DNA of 64,000 nucleotides from Diplonema papillatum (GCA_030068145.1 JAPJBO010000417.1:1-64000), one strand, 5' to 3'. Numbered from the stretch's first letter, positions 42,886-54,154 are shown. Notes: generated from the letters alone by a model not told the origin. Program-made: numbers and translations.

Positions 42886-42989
42886 ATGTCAGCGCGGTAG
42901 CGATGACAGCGAGAACACATATAGGTGGGAGGGGAGAGGCCCTGGGACTGCCAAGGCGTGACAACCACACCCTTTGACTTGTTTTATGT

Positions 42990-43099
<110 letters not shown>

Positions 43100-43445
43100 C
43101 TTCTTACCTCGGGCTTATTTCGGACCGGCCGCGTTGCTGCCCTCAAACCTCGCACTCGTGTGCTTGCTAACAAGAAAGATAAACGGCAAACCAAGCTAGA
43201 CCACTAAACTGCACTACTTGTGCCACGAAAGATACAAATCCCGATACCATGCCGCATAAAGAACATGAGTCTGCAAAATAAAACCGCCCGAACAGTACAG
43301 TTTTTCGGGAGGGGAGTTGCTGCGTGCTCCTGCGGTCTTTGTGTTTTCCGTACTTGACCAACAGGTTCACCCCCCCGCACGCCAAGTCCGCCCTTCGGTA
43401 TAAGTTCGTCCAGAACTTCACTCACTTCGTTCACGAAGTTCTTGA

Positions 43446-43551
<106 letters not shown>

Positions 43552-43929
43552 AAACCAAACACCAACATCCTAGCAACGTTTTCAAGCAAGTAACGCACAA
43601 AAACGCGAAGTACCATACATCTGTAGTTATTATTAGCCGAACCTGGCGAATAACCCGAGTCCAGCGACCAAAATAGGACATTGCCACCGTGCACTCTTGA
43701 CAAGGGAGCGCGTCGTGGGCGTGAAAGCCTGTAGGGTTTTAGACGTTATACCGTCGTACCGCCAGACAGATGCCGCAGGGCGCCTGTTTGGCCCGTGGGC
43801 GGTATTGCTGCCGTTCTCACATGTCTTCCCAGCCCCCCCCCCAGTGCTGATGCTAAGGCCCCTAAACTCGGCATCGTTGTCAGCCGGACGGCAACGAGGG
43901 GTGGGTGGGTACCCCCCCCTAAACACCCC

Positions 43930-44222
43930 GAAGCAAGGCAAAGTTCGGGTGAGGCTAAGTTCCGGTGAAGCAAAGTTCGGGCGAAACAACGTTCGGGCGA
44001 AACAAAGTTCGGGTGAAGCTAAGTTCCGGGGAAGTTCTGGTGAAGCAAAGTTCTGGTGAAAGCACAGTTCGGGCGAAGCAAAGCAAAGTTCGGGCGAAGC
44101 TAAGTTCTGGTGAAGCTAAGTTCGGCGAAGCAAAGCAAAGTTCGGGCGAAGCAAAGCAAAGTTCGGGCGAAGCAAAGCAAAGTTCGGGGGAAGCTAAGTT
44201 CTGGTAAGGCTAAGTTCCGTCC
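43930..44222 (+). repeat. GTTCGGG minisatellite, forward array
   Basis: About 17 irregular units of 13-20 bp built on AAGTTCGGGCGAAGCAA. The seed is the three-unit stretch in block Y (about 10040-10100). An inverted array of the same unit stands at 49150-49440, on the far side of DIRS-like element 1. Confidence 0.85.
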
Positions 44223-44319
44223 GGGCCTGAAGTATGCAACCTACCCGGTGCCAAATCACGGGTCAAGAAAACCCCGGAGCAAGGGAATTGACCGAAGACC
44301 AAGGAGAACCAAAAAAGGT

Positions 44320-44393
44320 CCTCGGCGGGGTTCGAACCCGGGAACTCCAGCTCCTAAACCCTGGCGCCGTTCACTCTGCCATCACGGTCTCAA
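44320..44393 (-). ncRNA. tRNA-Leu(UAG)-like sequence
   Basis: Minus strand: box A TGGCAGAGTG, loop GTTTAGGAG (anticodon TAG) between CCAG and CTGG, and box B GGTTCGAACCC. This resembles tRNA-Leu, but the acceptor strands do not pair and the variable arm is short. Its 3' part (CCCGCCGAGGA) matches the tRNA-like piece in Y. Probably a tRNA-derived SINE remnant. Confidence 0.5.
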
Positions 44394-44526
44394 TTTTTTT
44401 TTTTTTGGAACAACATACCACGCTGGACATGTCAGTACAAAAAAGAAAGTTGGCAGCGTTGGAACCTGCCATGTAAAGATACAAAACAGGTCCTTCGCAC
44501 ACACAAATAAAACACGTGCTAAAAAT

Positions 44527-45507
44527 ATGTCCGTTCTGAGAAGCGACTTCGACGGGGGCTCTTTCGACTGGTCTTCGATCCAGACGAAGGTGTCGGTGCC
44601 TCCGGGAATTATCCGAGCCGAGGAAGACGGCGCTTGCATTTTCCCGATGTGCTCAAAGAGCCATGCCGGGGAAGGGCTGACCCACTGCTTCAGATGCGGC
44701 CTCACGGCGATCGCGTATTGCCTGAAGGCAAACCTGGGGTGCAAGAGCACTGCCCAGGGCTTCGTGGACCGAATGGGGGAAGACGAATGGGTCTGCCCGG
44801 TCTGTACGTGGCTTCTGCAGCGGGGTCAGAAGTGGGAGGACGATCGGGAGATGGAAGGCGTGGACGCAGTACTCGAGAGCCGTCCGAACCCGGGCTCAAA
44901 CATCGCCGGCGTCGACGTCGACGAATTGCTCGAACAAACACCACCAGGGCCCTTAAAGGCGCTCGTAGAACATCTTCTTGCCCAAACCAAAACCCAAGAG
45001 GGAATTGGAGAGTTTGACATACGAATGGCAAACTCATGGGTACCGAAGGTTGCAACCTCTAACCAGAAGAGTCAGATGATGACCGAAGTGCGCTACCGTT
45101 ACGGGCCCATTGAAGAAGACTTCAAGGCCAGTGTACCTGCGTACGTGCACGAGACCCGTGTCCTGTTTTCTGTCTTGGACAGACTCCTCCCTGTGCCGAA
45201 GGACTCGAGACAAGTCCTACAGGTTGCCCATCAACTGCTGGTTCGCCTCGAGGCCCTAAGAATCCGCAAGCTGCAGGGTATGCCTCAACAACTGGCTTGG
45301 GAGTCCAAGCTGCAGTTGGTAGATGCCTCTGAGTTCTCTCGCACAGTGTTAAGAAACGCCCTGCGAGCTGTCGAGGTGGCCAACGAGGAGGACAGGAGAA
45401 GGAGGAACACGGACGGGCTCAAGAGAGCCTCGTCCGAAGGTGAATTCTCCAAGAGGAGAAGGACCGAAACCCTCTCGAAGTCGGGAAACGGGCGGAAGTC
45501 CGTATGA
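44527..45507 (+). CDS. Gag-like protein of DIRS-like element 1
   Basis: 326 residues from ATG 44527, just downstream of the 5' terminal repeat. The head has a Cys/His cluster (CIFPMC...HCFRCG...C...WVCPVC, about residues 38-98) that resembles a RING/PHD-like zinc-binding fold. The rest is helical (LLEQTPPGPLKALVEHLL; RLEALRIRKLQGMP), with a basic tail (KRASSEGEFSKRRR). Position and composition suggest the RNA-binding structural protein of the element, which is an inference. Its stop overlaps the start of the next frame. Confidence 0.6.
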   Translation: MSVLRSDFDGGSFDWSSIQTKVSVPPGIIRAEEDGACIFPMCSKSHAGEGLTHCFRCGLTAIAYCLKANLGCKSTAQGFVDRMGEDEWVCPVCTWLLQRGQKWEDDREMEGVDAVLESRPNPGSNIAGVDVDELLEQTPPGPLKALVEHLLAQTKTQEGIGEFDIRMANSWVPKVATSNQKSQMMTEVRYRYGPIEEDFKASVPAYVHETRVLFSVLDRLLPVPKDSRQVLQVAHQLLVRLEALRIRKLQGMPQQLAWESKLQLVDASEFSRTVLRNALRAVEVANEEDRRRRNTDGLKRASSEGEFSKRRRTETLSKSGNGRKSV

Positions 45508-48026
45508 ACGACTCCCCCCGCGCCAAGTCCTCTCCAACCGCTGAAGCGGAGTCGGGGCCGCCCCCAGAAGGCCGACTACCTGATCAGCCCAGAGGCTGTC
45601 CAGGGGCTGCGTCAAGAGACGTTGAGAACGCTGGCCGAGTGTTACAAAGACACTACCTCCTCGGCTATGACGTCGGTGGTGACCCGGGCTCAGCTATTCA
45701 TTCAGCAGCTACGACAGTTGGACCCGGAAATCTCAAGAGAGATGGGTTTCCTCATGTGGCTGCAACGAAAAATCGATGCGAAGGAAATCCAACCAGGCTC
45801 AGCCAGCCAGTACGTGACATACTGGATGATGGCCGATATCCCCCCGCTAAAGGCTTTTCGAAAAGCACTGCACTTGAAGGAGAGAGAGCTCGAGAGAAGG
45901 GAACTCCTGGAGACGAAACTGGTCTCCAAGAGCCAGGTTCTTGGACTGCTGGCGAAATCCACAGGGTTATACAAGGTGGCGTTGGCCGCCCAATGGAGCC
46001 TCGCGTCTCGTTTTGTGGACCTGGAACGTCTCCAGGTCGGACACATAAAGGAGAAACAAGAGTTTTTCCTCGTACTTCTCGTAGGGGGGAAGACCGACCC
46101 TACGCACCAAGGTCAAGGGATCCTCATACCGAAGACGGGATGGGTGTTCCAGACCGTGATCAGCTGGTGGAGACGACAGAGATCAACTCTCCTGCTTCCG
46201 GGCCTAAGCATCGCAGCCTACAACAAGTGGCTCAGAGGCCATCTTGGGGTCACCAGTCACATGATTCGCCACAGTGCACTCACCGAGATCGCCCGGGTGG
46301 GTGGCGAACAAGCGGCGCAAGCAATGGGGAGGCACGTAGACGTGAAGAACGTGAGGTTCTATACCCCGATGGAGACTTGGGAGTCGACGAGCGGAACAAT
46401 CCGGGGGGCCGGAATTCTGCAGTAGGTTTCGACCGTCCCTTCTGGGCTCCTAATGTGGCCCGCAGCTTAAGTAAACTGCATACATATGATTACGCCATGA
46501 GGTGGGTGGACCACGAGATGCCCCGAGGCTCCCGTGCCACAAAGGCCTGCTTTGAGGGCCTCGTCGACAGCATCACTGAATCGTGGGTGGACACTGACCT
46601 GTTGCTACGAGACTTCCCTGCCTTAGAGATCAATTTGAAGTGGTTTCGAAATCCCGCTTTCCTCGAGGATATCCTTTCGACCGAGTTCAAGAACGCCCCA
46701 GGCCCCCCTAACACTAAGTTGAAACAGCACCTTAAAAGACTAGAGGAAATCGGTCTCTGTGAGGCAGTCCCCCGGTCGGAGGCGGAAAGATCCTGGTTCC
46801 ACGGCGCCTTCACAGTTGCTAAAAAGAAGGCCGGGGTACTCAGGTTCATTCTCTCGTGCAAGGGGGTGAATGAAGCGGTGAGAATGTCGGGACACCCGGT
46901 TCCGCCATGCCACCTTCCCTCGTACAACTCAATGCTGCTGAAACTCATGCAATGTAACTTCGTTTGTGAGAATGACGCGAAAGGTTTTTTTTACCAGTTT
47001 TTGCTGCCGACCTCAGTGAGAAAGTTTTTCTCGTTTAGAGTCGGGTCTGCGAAACGCAGGTTAACTCGGCTACCGATGGGTTACTCGCCAGCACCTCAAG
47101 CGAGCCAAGCTGTGGCCGAGTCTATCGGTGGACTTGCGGCGAAGAGTTCTCCTTCTTCGGTTCACATCGAGTGGATCGACAATTTCATACTCGGAGACAT
47201 ACACGAGGAAAAGTTGTGGAACACCCAAAGACGATTGTGTTCGCTGTGCGACCGATACGGAATTGTACTTGGTGAGGAAGGCCGACCGACGTCCGAAGCC
47301 TCGCTCCTTGGAATGGAAGTGAATCTCCAAGACAAGAAGTGGAGACTGAGCACTACGTGGGTTCAAAACGTTGTGCCAGCCCTCCAATTGGTACTCCGCT
47401 GCAGGTCCCCGTTGAGAGATTTTTGGCGAGTCGCAGGCTGTATCATGTGGCGGTACCACGTCATGGCTCGGCCTCTCCACCACGTCAAGACGTTGTTGGG
47501 CTGGATGTCCTCCGTTTCCGCTCCGGACATCGCTTGGAGCGCCCTCTGCGATATCCCGGACCCTGTCCGTTCCATACTCACGAGAGAGGTCGACATACTA
47601 GCCTCGAACAGCTGGAAACGGTGGCTGCGGCCGGAATGCACGGTTCGGACTGTCTCCGACGCGTCTATGTCGGGATGGGCTTACGTTCTTACCGAAAAGA
47701 GCATTGCCCACGGTGTTTTCCCGAATCGCTATACTAAAAGCCACATCAACATAAAAGAGTTATACGCGGCGGTCCAGGCAGTAAAACGAATTTGCGTACC
47801 GGGCATCCGGTTCAGGATTCAGATCGAGGTGGACAACACAACTGTGGTCGCTATCCTGAATAAAGGTTATTCCCTGATATCTGAGACGCAAGAACTACTC
47901 GATGAGCTGGTTGAACTTCTGGACCGAAATTTTGTCGAGGCTATGCACGTCCCTGGATCCCTTAATGTGGCCGATAAATTCACCCGGATGGCCTACCAAA
48001 GACGCTGGTCTGGGTCCCTCCTCTAG
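45504..48026 (+). CDS. Reverse transcriptase/RNase H of DIRS-like element 1
   Basis: Open for 840 codons, but the first ~310 lie over the recombinase gene in another frame and are probably not translated. Real protein starts near 46440. The reverse transcriptase spans about residues 380-640 (VCENDAKGFFYQF, RLPMGYSPAPQ, IEWIDNFIL). RNase H spans about 715-840 (SDASMSGWA, INIKELYAA, EVDNTTVVAIL, LNVADKF). It would copy the element RNA and remove the RNA strand. The WIDN box is shared in form by the other DIRS-like elements in this window. Confidence 0.85.
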   Translation: MNDSPRAKSSPTAEAESGPPPEGRLPDQPRGCPGAASRDVENAGRVLQRHYLLGYDVGGDPGSAIHSAATTVGPGNLKRDGFPHVAATKNRCEGNPTRLSQPVRDILDDGRYPPAKGFSKSTALEGERAREKGTPGDETGLQEPGSWTAGEIHRVIQGGVGRPMEPRVSFCGPGTSPGRTHKGETRVFPRTSRRGEDRPYAPRSRDPHTEDGMGVPDRDQLVETTEINSPASGPKHRSLQQVAQRPSWGHQSHDSPQCTHRDRPGGWRTSGASNGEARRREEREVLYPDGDLGVDERNNPGGRNSAVGFDRPFWAPNVARSLSKLHTYDYAMRWVDHEMPRGSRATKACFEGLVDSITESWVDTDLLLRDFPALEINLKWFRNPAFLEDILSTEFKNAPGPPNTKLKQHLKRLEEIGLCEAVPRSEAERSWFHGAFTVAKKKAGVLRFILSCKGVNEAVRMSGHPVPPCHLPSYNSMLLKLMQCNFVCENDAKGFFYQFLLPTSVRKFFSFRVGSAKRRLTRLPMGYSPAPQASQAVAESIGGLAAKSSPSSVHIEWIDNFILGDIHEEKLWNTQRRLCSLCDRYGIVLGEEGRPTSEASLLGMEVNLQDKKWRLSTTWVQNVVPALQLVLRCRSPLRDFWRVAGCIMWRYHVMARPLHHVKTLLGWMSSVSAPDIAWSALCDIPDPVRSILTREVDILASNSWKRWLRPECTVRTVSDASMSGWAYVLTEKSIAHGVFPNRYTKSHINIKELYAAVQAVKRICVPGIRFRIQIEVDNTTVVAILNKGYSLISETQELLDELVELLDRNFVEAMHVPGSLNVADKFTRMAYQRRWSGSLL
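45622..46425 (+). CDS. Tyrosine recombinase of DIRS-like element 1
   Basis: 267 residues from the first ATG of the frame. The catalytic pattern of the phage-integrase/Cre fold is visible: Arg in LASRFVDLERLQ, the HxxR box in HMIRHSALTEIA, His in MGRHVD, and the nucleophile Tyr in VRFYTP. In DIRS-type elements this enzyme joins a circular DNA intermediate to the target without target-site duplication. It overlaps the reverse transcriptase frame in a different register. Confidence 0.85.
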   Translation: MRTLAECYKDTTSSAMTSVVTRAQLFIQQLRQLDPEISREMGFLMWLQRKIDAKEIQPGSASQYVTYWMMADIPPLKAFRKALHLKERELERRELLETKLVSKSQVLGLLAKSTGLYKVALAAQWSLASRFVDLERLQVGHIKEKQEFFLVLLVGGKTDPTHQGQGILIPKTGWVFQTVISWWRRQRSTLLLPGLSIAAYNKWLRGHLGVTSHMIRHSALTEIARVGGEQAAQAMGRHVDVKNVRFYTPMETWESTSGTIRGAGILQ

Positions 48027-48540
48027 AAGCTTTGATTTTCTTTGACGCAACCCATTGTGCTGGCCCTTGCTTGACCTCGGCCTCGTAGCGCCTTACTGGC
48101 AGCTCATTGCCGTTATCACAAGCGCTTCTCCGAGTGATGTGACGCGTCTGCAACATGTCTCACAGTCCCCAGTAAGAACTGAGGACCAGCCTGCGAAGAT
48201 TCTTTCGGCAGTCCCGACAGAGTTTTCCAGCAAACAATGCCGAGAGGCCACAACGAGCGAAGTTGTTATATGACAAGACTAAAATTACTGCACGGCAAGA
48301 GCCAACAAACAGCAGTACTAAAAAAGACCGAAGAGTGGTTCGGCGATCTTCCTCTTCCAACTTCCAACGACTCTTGTACTTACCGACGTAAAAGGGGTAC
48401 ACGTGCTCAACGACGCCTTTTCTTTTTTGGAACAACATACCACGCTGGACATGTCAGTACAAAAAAGAAAGTTGGCAGCGTTGGAACCTGCCATGTAAAG
48501 ATACAAAACAGGTCCTTCGCACACACAAATTGAGTAAGCA

Positions 48541-48658
48541 CCTACGGAAAAGTGCCCCAATTTCCAGGGGCAAAAAAAGCTGTGGCCGCTGACAAAAATT
48601 CTGACCCAAAAAACACTACGAAAAAGTGCCCCCGGGCTTCGCCCCCGACCCCCTAAAA
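48541..48658. other. Short spacer
   Basis: Between element 1 and the next palindromic element. Nothing recognised. Confidence 0.5.
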
Positions 48659-48878
48659 AGTGGGGTTGGCTCGATAGAGCTATTAGCATACCTCTAGTCT
48701 TGGAAGATGCTTTTGCAGCCTTCTGAAGTATGCTGCGAATCACGTCGGAGACCCCCGTTTCGGCCCCTGAGCTCGTTACGCATCCCCCCACACGCGGGGC
48801 ACTCGTCAGACGAGTTACGTGTGAGGGAGGTCCTATGAACATGCAATGTGAATAGCCTCTATTCGAGCCAACCCCACT
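48659..48878. mobile_element. 220-bp palindromic MITE
   Basis: Begins AGTGGGGTTGGCTCGATAGA and ends with the reverse complement CTATTCGAGCCAACCCCACT. The right half carries the full 50-bp element seen at the end of Y and at the ends of the 37.3-38.4 kb element; the left half is more diverged. No coding. Confidence 0.75.
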
Positions 48879-49149
48879 TTTCTGTAAACGAGTTTGAAAG
48901 TGTATTGTTTTTGACTGGAATTAGTTAGCTCCTGCCCCGAAATACCTTTCCCTTACCTTGTCCCACAAAACCAGCACCAATAACAACGCCCCCCCCCCGG
49001 AATTTGCGTTTTTTGCGGAGTTTCTCAGTATCCCGCGGTATTTGGGCACCCCGGGAACCGGAGTCGGGGGAGGTCCGGGGGGTCTCCCCTCCGCGTACTG
49101 GCGCCGAATTTGCCATCACAGGCCAAACTTGCTACCGCATCACCACGGA
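48879..49149. other. Spacer
   Basis: A C-run of ten at about 48990 and GC-rich sequence; no gene. Confidence 0.5.
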
Positions 49150-49440
49150 CACCAGAACCCGAACTTTGCTTCACCCAGAACTTAGCCGCGCCCGAACTTT
49201 GCTTCACCAGAACTTTGCTTCACCCGAACTTAGCTTCGCCCGAACTTTGCTTCACCTGAACTTAGCTTCGCCGAACTTTGCTTCACCTGAACTTAGCTTC
49301 GCCGAACTTTGCTTCACCAGAACTTTGCTTCGCCCGAACTTAGCTTCACCCGAACTTTGCTTCGCCCGAACTTTGCTTCGCCCGAACTTAGCTTCACCAG
49401 AACTTAGCTTCACCCGAACTTTACTGTTCCCCGAACTTTA
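49150..49440 (-). repeat. GTTCGGG minisatellite, inverted array
   Basis: About 18 units of the reverse-complement form CCCGAACTTTGCTTCACC. It is followed by GCTGCCTCCAGTCTCGCC, the inverted counterpart of the Y sequence that precedes the seed units, so this array grew from an inverted Y fragment. Confidence 0.85.
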
Positions 49441-49493
49441 ACTGCTGCCTCCAGTCTCGCCACGCGCCGGCCTGAGCCGAGCGCACGTACTTC

Positions 49494-51077
49494 CCTTCGA
49501 GCCAGCAAAAACAATTGCATTCCCTTACAGCCAGCAAAACAAACTTAATTCCCTTATAGCACTTGACCAGAACAGTGGACAGCTTGACCACACCAGTCCC
49601 ACCAGTCTGGACGCTTGACCAGTTCTACCAGCCTGAGTGGGAAAACATTGGTTGTCCACAGAGCAGGATCTGTCCTGCTGTATGAAGGAGTGGGGATGAA
49701 AGGACAAGATTGTTAAAAGTCACACGAATCACAGGAGGTAGAACATGATTCATGGCATTCAGTTTGACAGTACGAATCACAGGATGCGGAACATGATTCG
49801 TAGGACCGCTGAGCACAAAGTTACCTAGTTTTCAAAACACCGCAACGGAGCAGGCGCCCGGCAGGCATTAGGCTCGGTCAGGACTGATCCCTCACACCGA
49901 AGTGATCACGGGTTGCCTTGTGAGCGCTAAATGTGCGGGGCTGAACTCAGGCCCTCCACACCAGATCTCAAGAGTAAGCTTCGTTTCCAAAAGTCGTGAT
50001 CAAGTCTGTATACCCACAGAAGGCGCGAACTTAACGCAAGGACCCTTCAGACGTGGAACGCATTGGTCAGAAAGCAAACACCGCAACGGAGCAGGCGCCC
50101 GGCAGGCATTAGGCTCGGTCAGGACTGATCCCTCACACCGAAGTGATCATGGGTTGCCTTGTGAGCGCTAGGTGCACGCGGGGCAACTCAGGCTGCATAG
50201 TGGGTTTGCTGTACTGCCGTAGCATCGAGCAGATTCCCTTCGAGCCATCAGACTGCTGGCTATACGGTAAATTGCTCAAAAATATTTATCGGAGACAGAA
50301 GAATATTCATCGGAAACAGAAAAGTATTTATCGGAACACTCAGAGCACAAAGGATATCTTCCCTTAGCGACGGTCACCCGGAGACTTTAAAACCCCGGAG
50401 TTTCAAGCGAACTTTCACTCTAAAAAGGAGGAAATACGGATAGTTTTTGCCGATGTGACAGTCGGGTTGTGAACTTGATGGACATCAGGTTGTGAACTTG
50501 TTGCTGTCAAGAGCAAAAACCGAGCCCGTAGGAAGAGCGCATTTTCATTTCAAACAAAGGATATCTTCCCTTAGCGACGGTCACCCGGAGACTTTAAAAC
50601 CCCGGAGTTTCAAGCGAACTTTCACTCTAAAAAGGAGGAAATACGGATAGTTTCTTGCCGATGTGACAGTCGGGTTGTGAACTTGATGGACATCAGGTTG
50701 TGAACTTGTTGCTGTCAAGAGCAAAAACCGAGCCCGTAGGAAGAGCGCATTTCATTTCAAACTCAACATCCGATCATTTTTTTTTGTGCTGTTGCGACAA
50801 ACCAATTTCTGCTTCCCTGGAGACAGTATTTGTTACAGCTAAAAAGAACGTTGGCAGCAGTTTTAACCAGAAGACATGAAGGTTAAATTGCACAAACAAA
50901 ACGCGTTCGTTATTTTACTGTTTAAAAGAGGCGATTCGCTGCGTATTGTGCTAAACCTATCAAATAGGAACTGCACACGTGCGCACAGTGCGCACAAACA
51001 AAGCCTGAACTAAAGCACCAAGGCTGGGCGCACCTTGGGGCTTTGGCGCTTGCGCTGAACACAAGTGGGGGAAGAAA
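49494..51077 (+). repeat. RepA, copy 3
   Basis: Near-identical to 15540-17120, with the same internal 235-bp and 215-bp duplications. It is the only copy in the window that continues uninterrupted through X and Y. Confidence 0.9.
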
Positions 51078-52375
51078 GAAAAGAAAAACCCTCTTTTCCC
51101 CCCCGCCTCACGAGTCAAACGGAGACTTCAAAAAGCCGACCGCTTACTACAAGAAACAGTCCAGAAAAAGAAAATGGCCGCTCCTGGTCCAGGAACGTGA
51201 CGTCAACCACAGCTTGCAAAGCTTGAGTCGGAGGCAGCCCAGTGCTACAACCCCATCCGCTCTGCCCTGTGGCTGACCGTCTCGACGATCTATACCGTTC
51301 AGCAGTGTGTTCGCGCTAAGGAAAAAGGCTGCCGATTTTGACCGGGAATAAGAAACTGAAAAACCGACCGGCCGCGATATTCGGCCGGCTGATTTTTAGA
51401 AGGTCTGCCGATCAGACCAATAGTAGCGCTTTGTTTCCGGGAAAAAAGTACAACCCCTGCTGCAGGACAGGAGTATTTCACCAAAAATCATGCTTGATGA
51501 CGCTGAGCAGGACGAGCAGCTCTTGGTATGGCGCTCTGTCGGCAGTTTCTCGTGGTTTCCATCGTTTTTGGACGCCTATTGGCTGTAATTTGCCTTTTAG
51601 AATATCCGGGAATTCGTGCTTTTTTGCCGGGGAAAAAAGTACAAAAATGTACTTTTTTTCTTGAAAGTATGCCAATACTGCAGGGAATAGCTCTCTTTGC
51701 GTCCGGCGCGAACCTTTGCTGATTTTCTTTTTTTCAAACCCAAATCGTGCCGCCGTGGCCCATCGAAAACGCCTTTTTTTAGCTCTGCTTCCCTTTTGGA
51801 ATCCTCTGACTGGAAAACAACTGGTAGTTAACTTCGCATTGTGAGTCTCGTCGACAATTGCCCAAACAGGTTCCTGCCAAATGGTTTTACTTCCTTTAAC
51901 TGGTTTGGCAGAGCATCGGGACACGTACGAGAATTACACCTGTTTGTGTCGAGTGCGAAGCCCACGAAAACTTTGGTCGGATTTAGCTGACATTAAACAC
52001 CAGTAGTTTTCAACCCCTCACGGACGGAGGGGGACAGGTAGGTTGTCCAGCGCGCAGAAAGCATTCTCGGGGTTCGATGGGTCACTCGGGAGTGTTCCGA
52101 CTCCAACATGGAAAGCCTGGTGCTACTTAGAAAGGTTTTGCAACACATCTCTTCACAGCAACCAACCTTGATCATTTTTAACGTGTCTTCACTCTGAAGA
52201 GCCTAATGTCCGAACTCCAGCTAGGGGTTTGACTTTTTCGACATCAATCTATGTCCTCCGTCCGTAACGCTTGCGCATCCCGCGAGAGCAGAGAGATCGC
52301 TCCGATGGCAAGCAGGTTGCGAACTTGTTGGACATTCACATTGTGAACCTGTCGAGATTGCCGTGCCAGTAGCAA
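51078..52375 (+). repeat. Block X, complete reference copy
   Basis: 1.3 kb in direct continuity with RepA and Y. It reads inverted at 8081-9380, partial at 17120-17720, 30363-30838 and 41085-42235. The minus-strand frame of 148 codons (51478-51924) is the same as the frame at 8530-8973. Without a recognisable domain I treat it as noncoding. Confidence 0.85.
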
Positions 52376-53268
52376 ATACAGACAATCACCAGGGGGTTTA
52401 TTAGAGTGCAAGTTCGCTTAGGGATCCGGGGGTTTTTCTCAAATAAGAATCACCGATGGCACTCGGGTTGTGAACTTGATGGACATCAGGTTGTGAACTT
52501 GTCGTTGTCGTGAGCAAAAACCCGAGTCTGTACAGAAAGAGTTTATCTCTAAACTGATCCATTTCTCTCTCTCTTTCTCTCTGCCTCACCATCCAACATC
52601 CTGGCAATGTTTTCAAGCACTTCGTGCACTCTTGACAAGGGAGCGCGTCGCGGGCATGAAAGCCTGCGCACCAAAGCAGGGATTTATACGGTATACCGTC
52701 GTCCACCGCCAGACAGATGCCGCAGGGTGCCTGTTTGGCCCGTGGGCGGTATTGCTGCCGTTCTCACATGTCTTCCCAGCCCCCCTCTTTTCCTTCCTTC
52801 CCTTCCAGTTTCCAGGATAGCTTCTGGTTCCATCGACTCCGCGCATTTTCTCGCATTTTTTTGCAAGTAGCAAACAGAGGCGTTTGAGTACCCGGCCCGG
52901 CCTTAGCCTGGGCTGGCTGCGTGGATGCATACGTATGCGGATGGGTATGGTAATGCAGGTTTGAAATGAAGTGCGCGCGGCAAGACCGGCGCGAGGCGGA
53001 ACTGGAGGCAGCAATTAAAGTTCGGGAAACAGTAACGTTCGGGTGAAACAAAGTTCGGGTTCTGGTGATGCTGAGTTCGGCGTGTGGTGCCGGAAAAGTG
53101 TCCTCGGCAGGGTTCGAACCCGGGCCTACCGGCCTGAAGGCCAAGACCTGGACTCTGTTCCAGACGATTATCTAGTCTCCAAAAACTATGCACTTTCACA
53201 ACTTTAGTGGGGTTGGCTCGAATAGAGGCTATTCACATTGCATGTTCATAGGACCTCCAGTCTCGAAA
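52376..53268 (+). repeat. Block Y, copy 3
   Basis: Same order of parts as the other Y copies, ending in the 50-bp GGTTGGCTCGAATAGAGG element. No secreted-protein gene follows here; the TIR element comes next. Confidence 0.85.
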
Positions 53269-53880
53269 TATGCATACATATCACTCATTCCACGAAAAAG
53301 TGTCATAAACAACGACTTTTTTTGGCTTTCTGCCGATTTTTTCCATCTGTAGGTGCGAAAATGGTCGGTTTCAAGATTCTGAGGACACGATTGAATCCGC
53401 CGAGGACGGGGCTTTCCGAATATCTGGTCGGATAAAAATTGTGACCGACCCCCCCCCCATAAATGGAGGCCGGGTCTCCAAAAAATGGGGTCTGAAAATC
53501 GACTTTTTTTTTTCTCGGCATGCAGGAACAAGTCAGATTTGACTCGCCACAGAAATCTACGGGGTGCCGATATGGTTCAGTGACAGAACTACGCGGTTCT
53601 CCAAAAATTTGGCGGAAAATCCCGAAAATGTGCTTCAACATGGCGGATCGCTCGAATTTTTTTTTGAGAAAACAAAACACCCACCCGCGACCAAAAGAGT
53701 CATTGGTGAGTGCATTGACAAAAGAGTCATTGGTGAGTGCATTGACAAAAGAGTCATTGGTGAGTGCATTGACAAAAGAGTCATTGGTGAGTGCATTGAC
53801 AAAAGAGTCATTGGTGAGTGCATTGACAAAAGAGTCATTGGTGAGTGCATTGACAAAAGAGTCATTGGTGAGGGAAGGTG
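53269..53880. mobile_element. TIR element, right half missing
   Basis: Left end and first ~400 bp match 10282-10700 (ATATCACTCATTCCACGAAA...). Instead of the tRNA-like module and the right arm there is a 27-bp tandem array, after which similarity ends. Confidence 0.8.
53691..53873. repeat. 27-bp tandem array grown from a tRNA-like core
   Basis: The unit AAAAGAGTCATTGGTGAGTG, then CATTGAC, is repeated six times plus a partial seventh. In the element at 10.7 kb the same 27 bases occur once, as part of the tRNA-like module. The frame KESLVSALT across it is incidental. Confidence 0.9.
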
Positions 53881-54154
53881 TAAAAAACATTTTGGTAAAC
53901 ATTGTTTACCGATTTTTCAGAAAAGGGGGGGGGGGTCGGTAAACATTCACTGTACTGTGGGTCGGGCCTGGCGTGTCGCTCTCTATAGTGCGTCTTCGTC
54001 ACAACCACGCAGCCTGTTTGAGGCGGGGGGGCCTCCAAGCGAACACTTTTGAAGCCGGACAACCTGCATACGTCTGTTTTTCAGTGGGGACAACCTCCGA
54101 ATCTTGGCCTTGGACGTGCGGTAACAACGTCCCAACATTGGATAGGTAGGATTC
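53881..54154. other. Spacer with degenerate satellite units
   Basis: GGACAACCTGCATACGTC and GGGGACAACCTCCGAATC resemble inverted satellite units. Two GTAAACATTG words flank a G-run. Confidence 0.5.

Larger units (their letters stand above)
44400..48540 (+). mobile_element. DIRS-like retrotransposon 1
   Basis: A direct repeat of about 105 bp (GAACAACATACCACGCTGGA...) stands at 44408-44511 and again at 48431-48533, bracketing three open frames: a gag-like protein with a zinc-binding head, a tyrosine recombinase, and a reverse transcriptase/RNase H protein. The recombinase, together with direct repeats at the ends instead of LTRs with an integrase, places it among DIRS/Ngaro-type elements. The terminal repeats agree closely and the frames are open, so it looks close to whole and fairly young. 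Confidence 0.8.

Noticed and set aside
44320-44393. Functional tRNA-Leu gene
   Set aside because: Acceptor stem does not pair and the variable arm is wrong; better read as a tRNA-derived repeat.
53520-53942. Protein with KESLVSALT repeats
   Set aside because: The frame follows from a 27-bp noncoding repeat that is a multiple of three; the opposite strand is open too.
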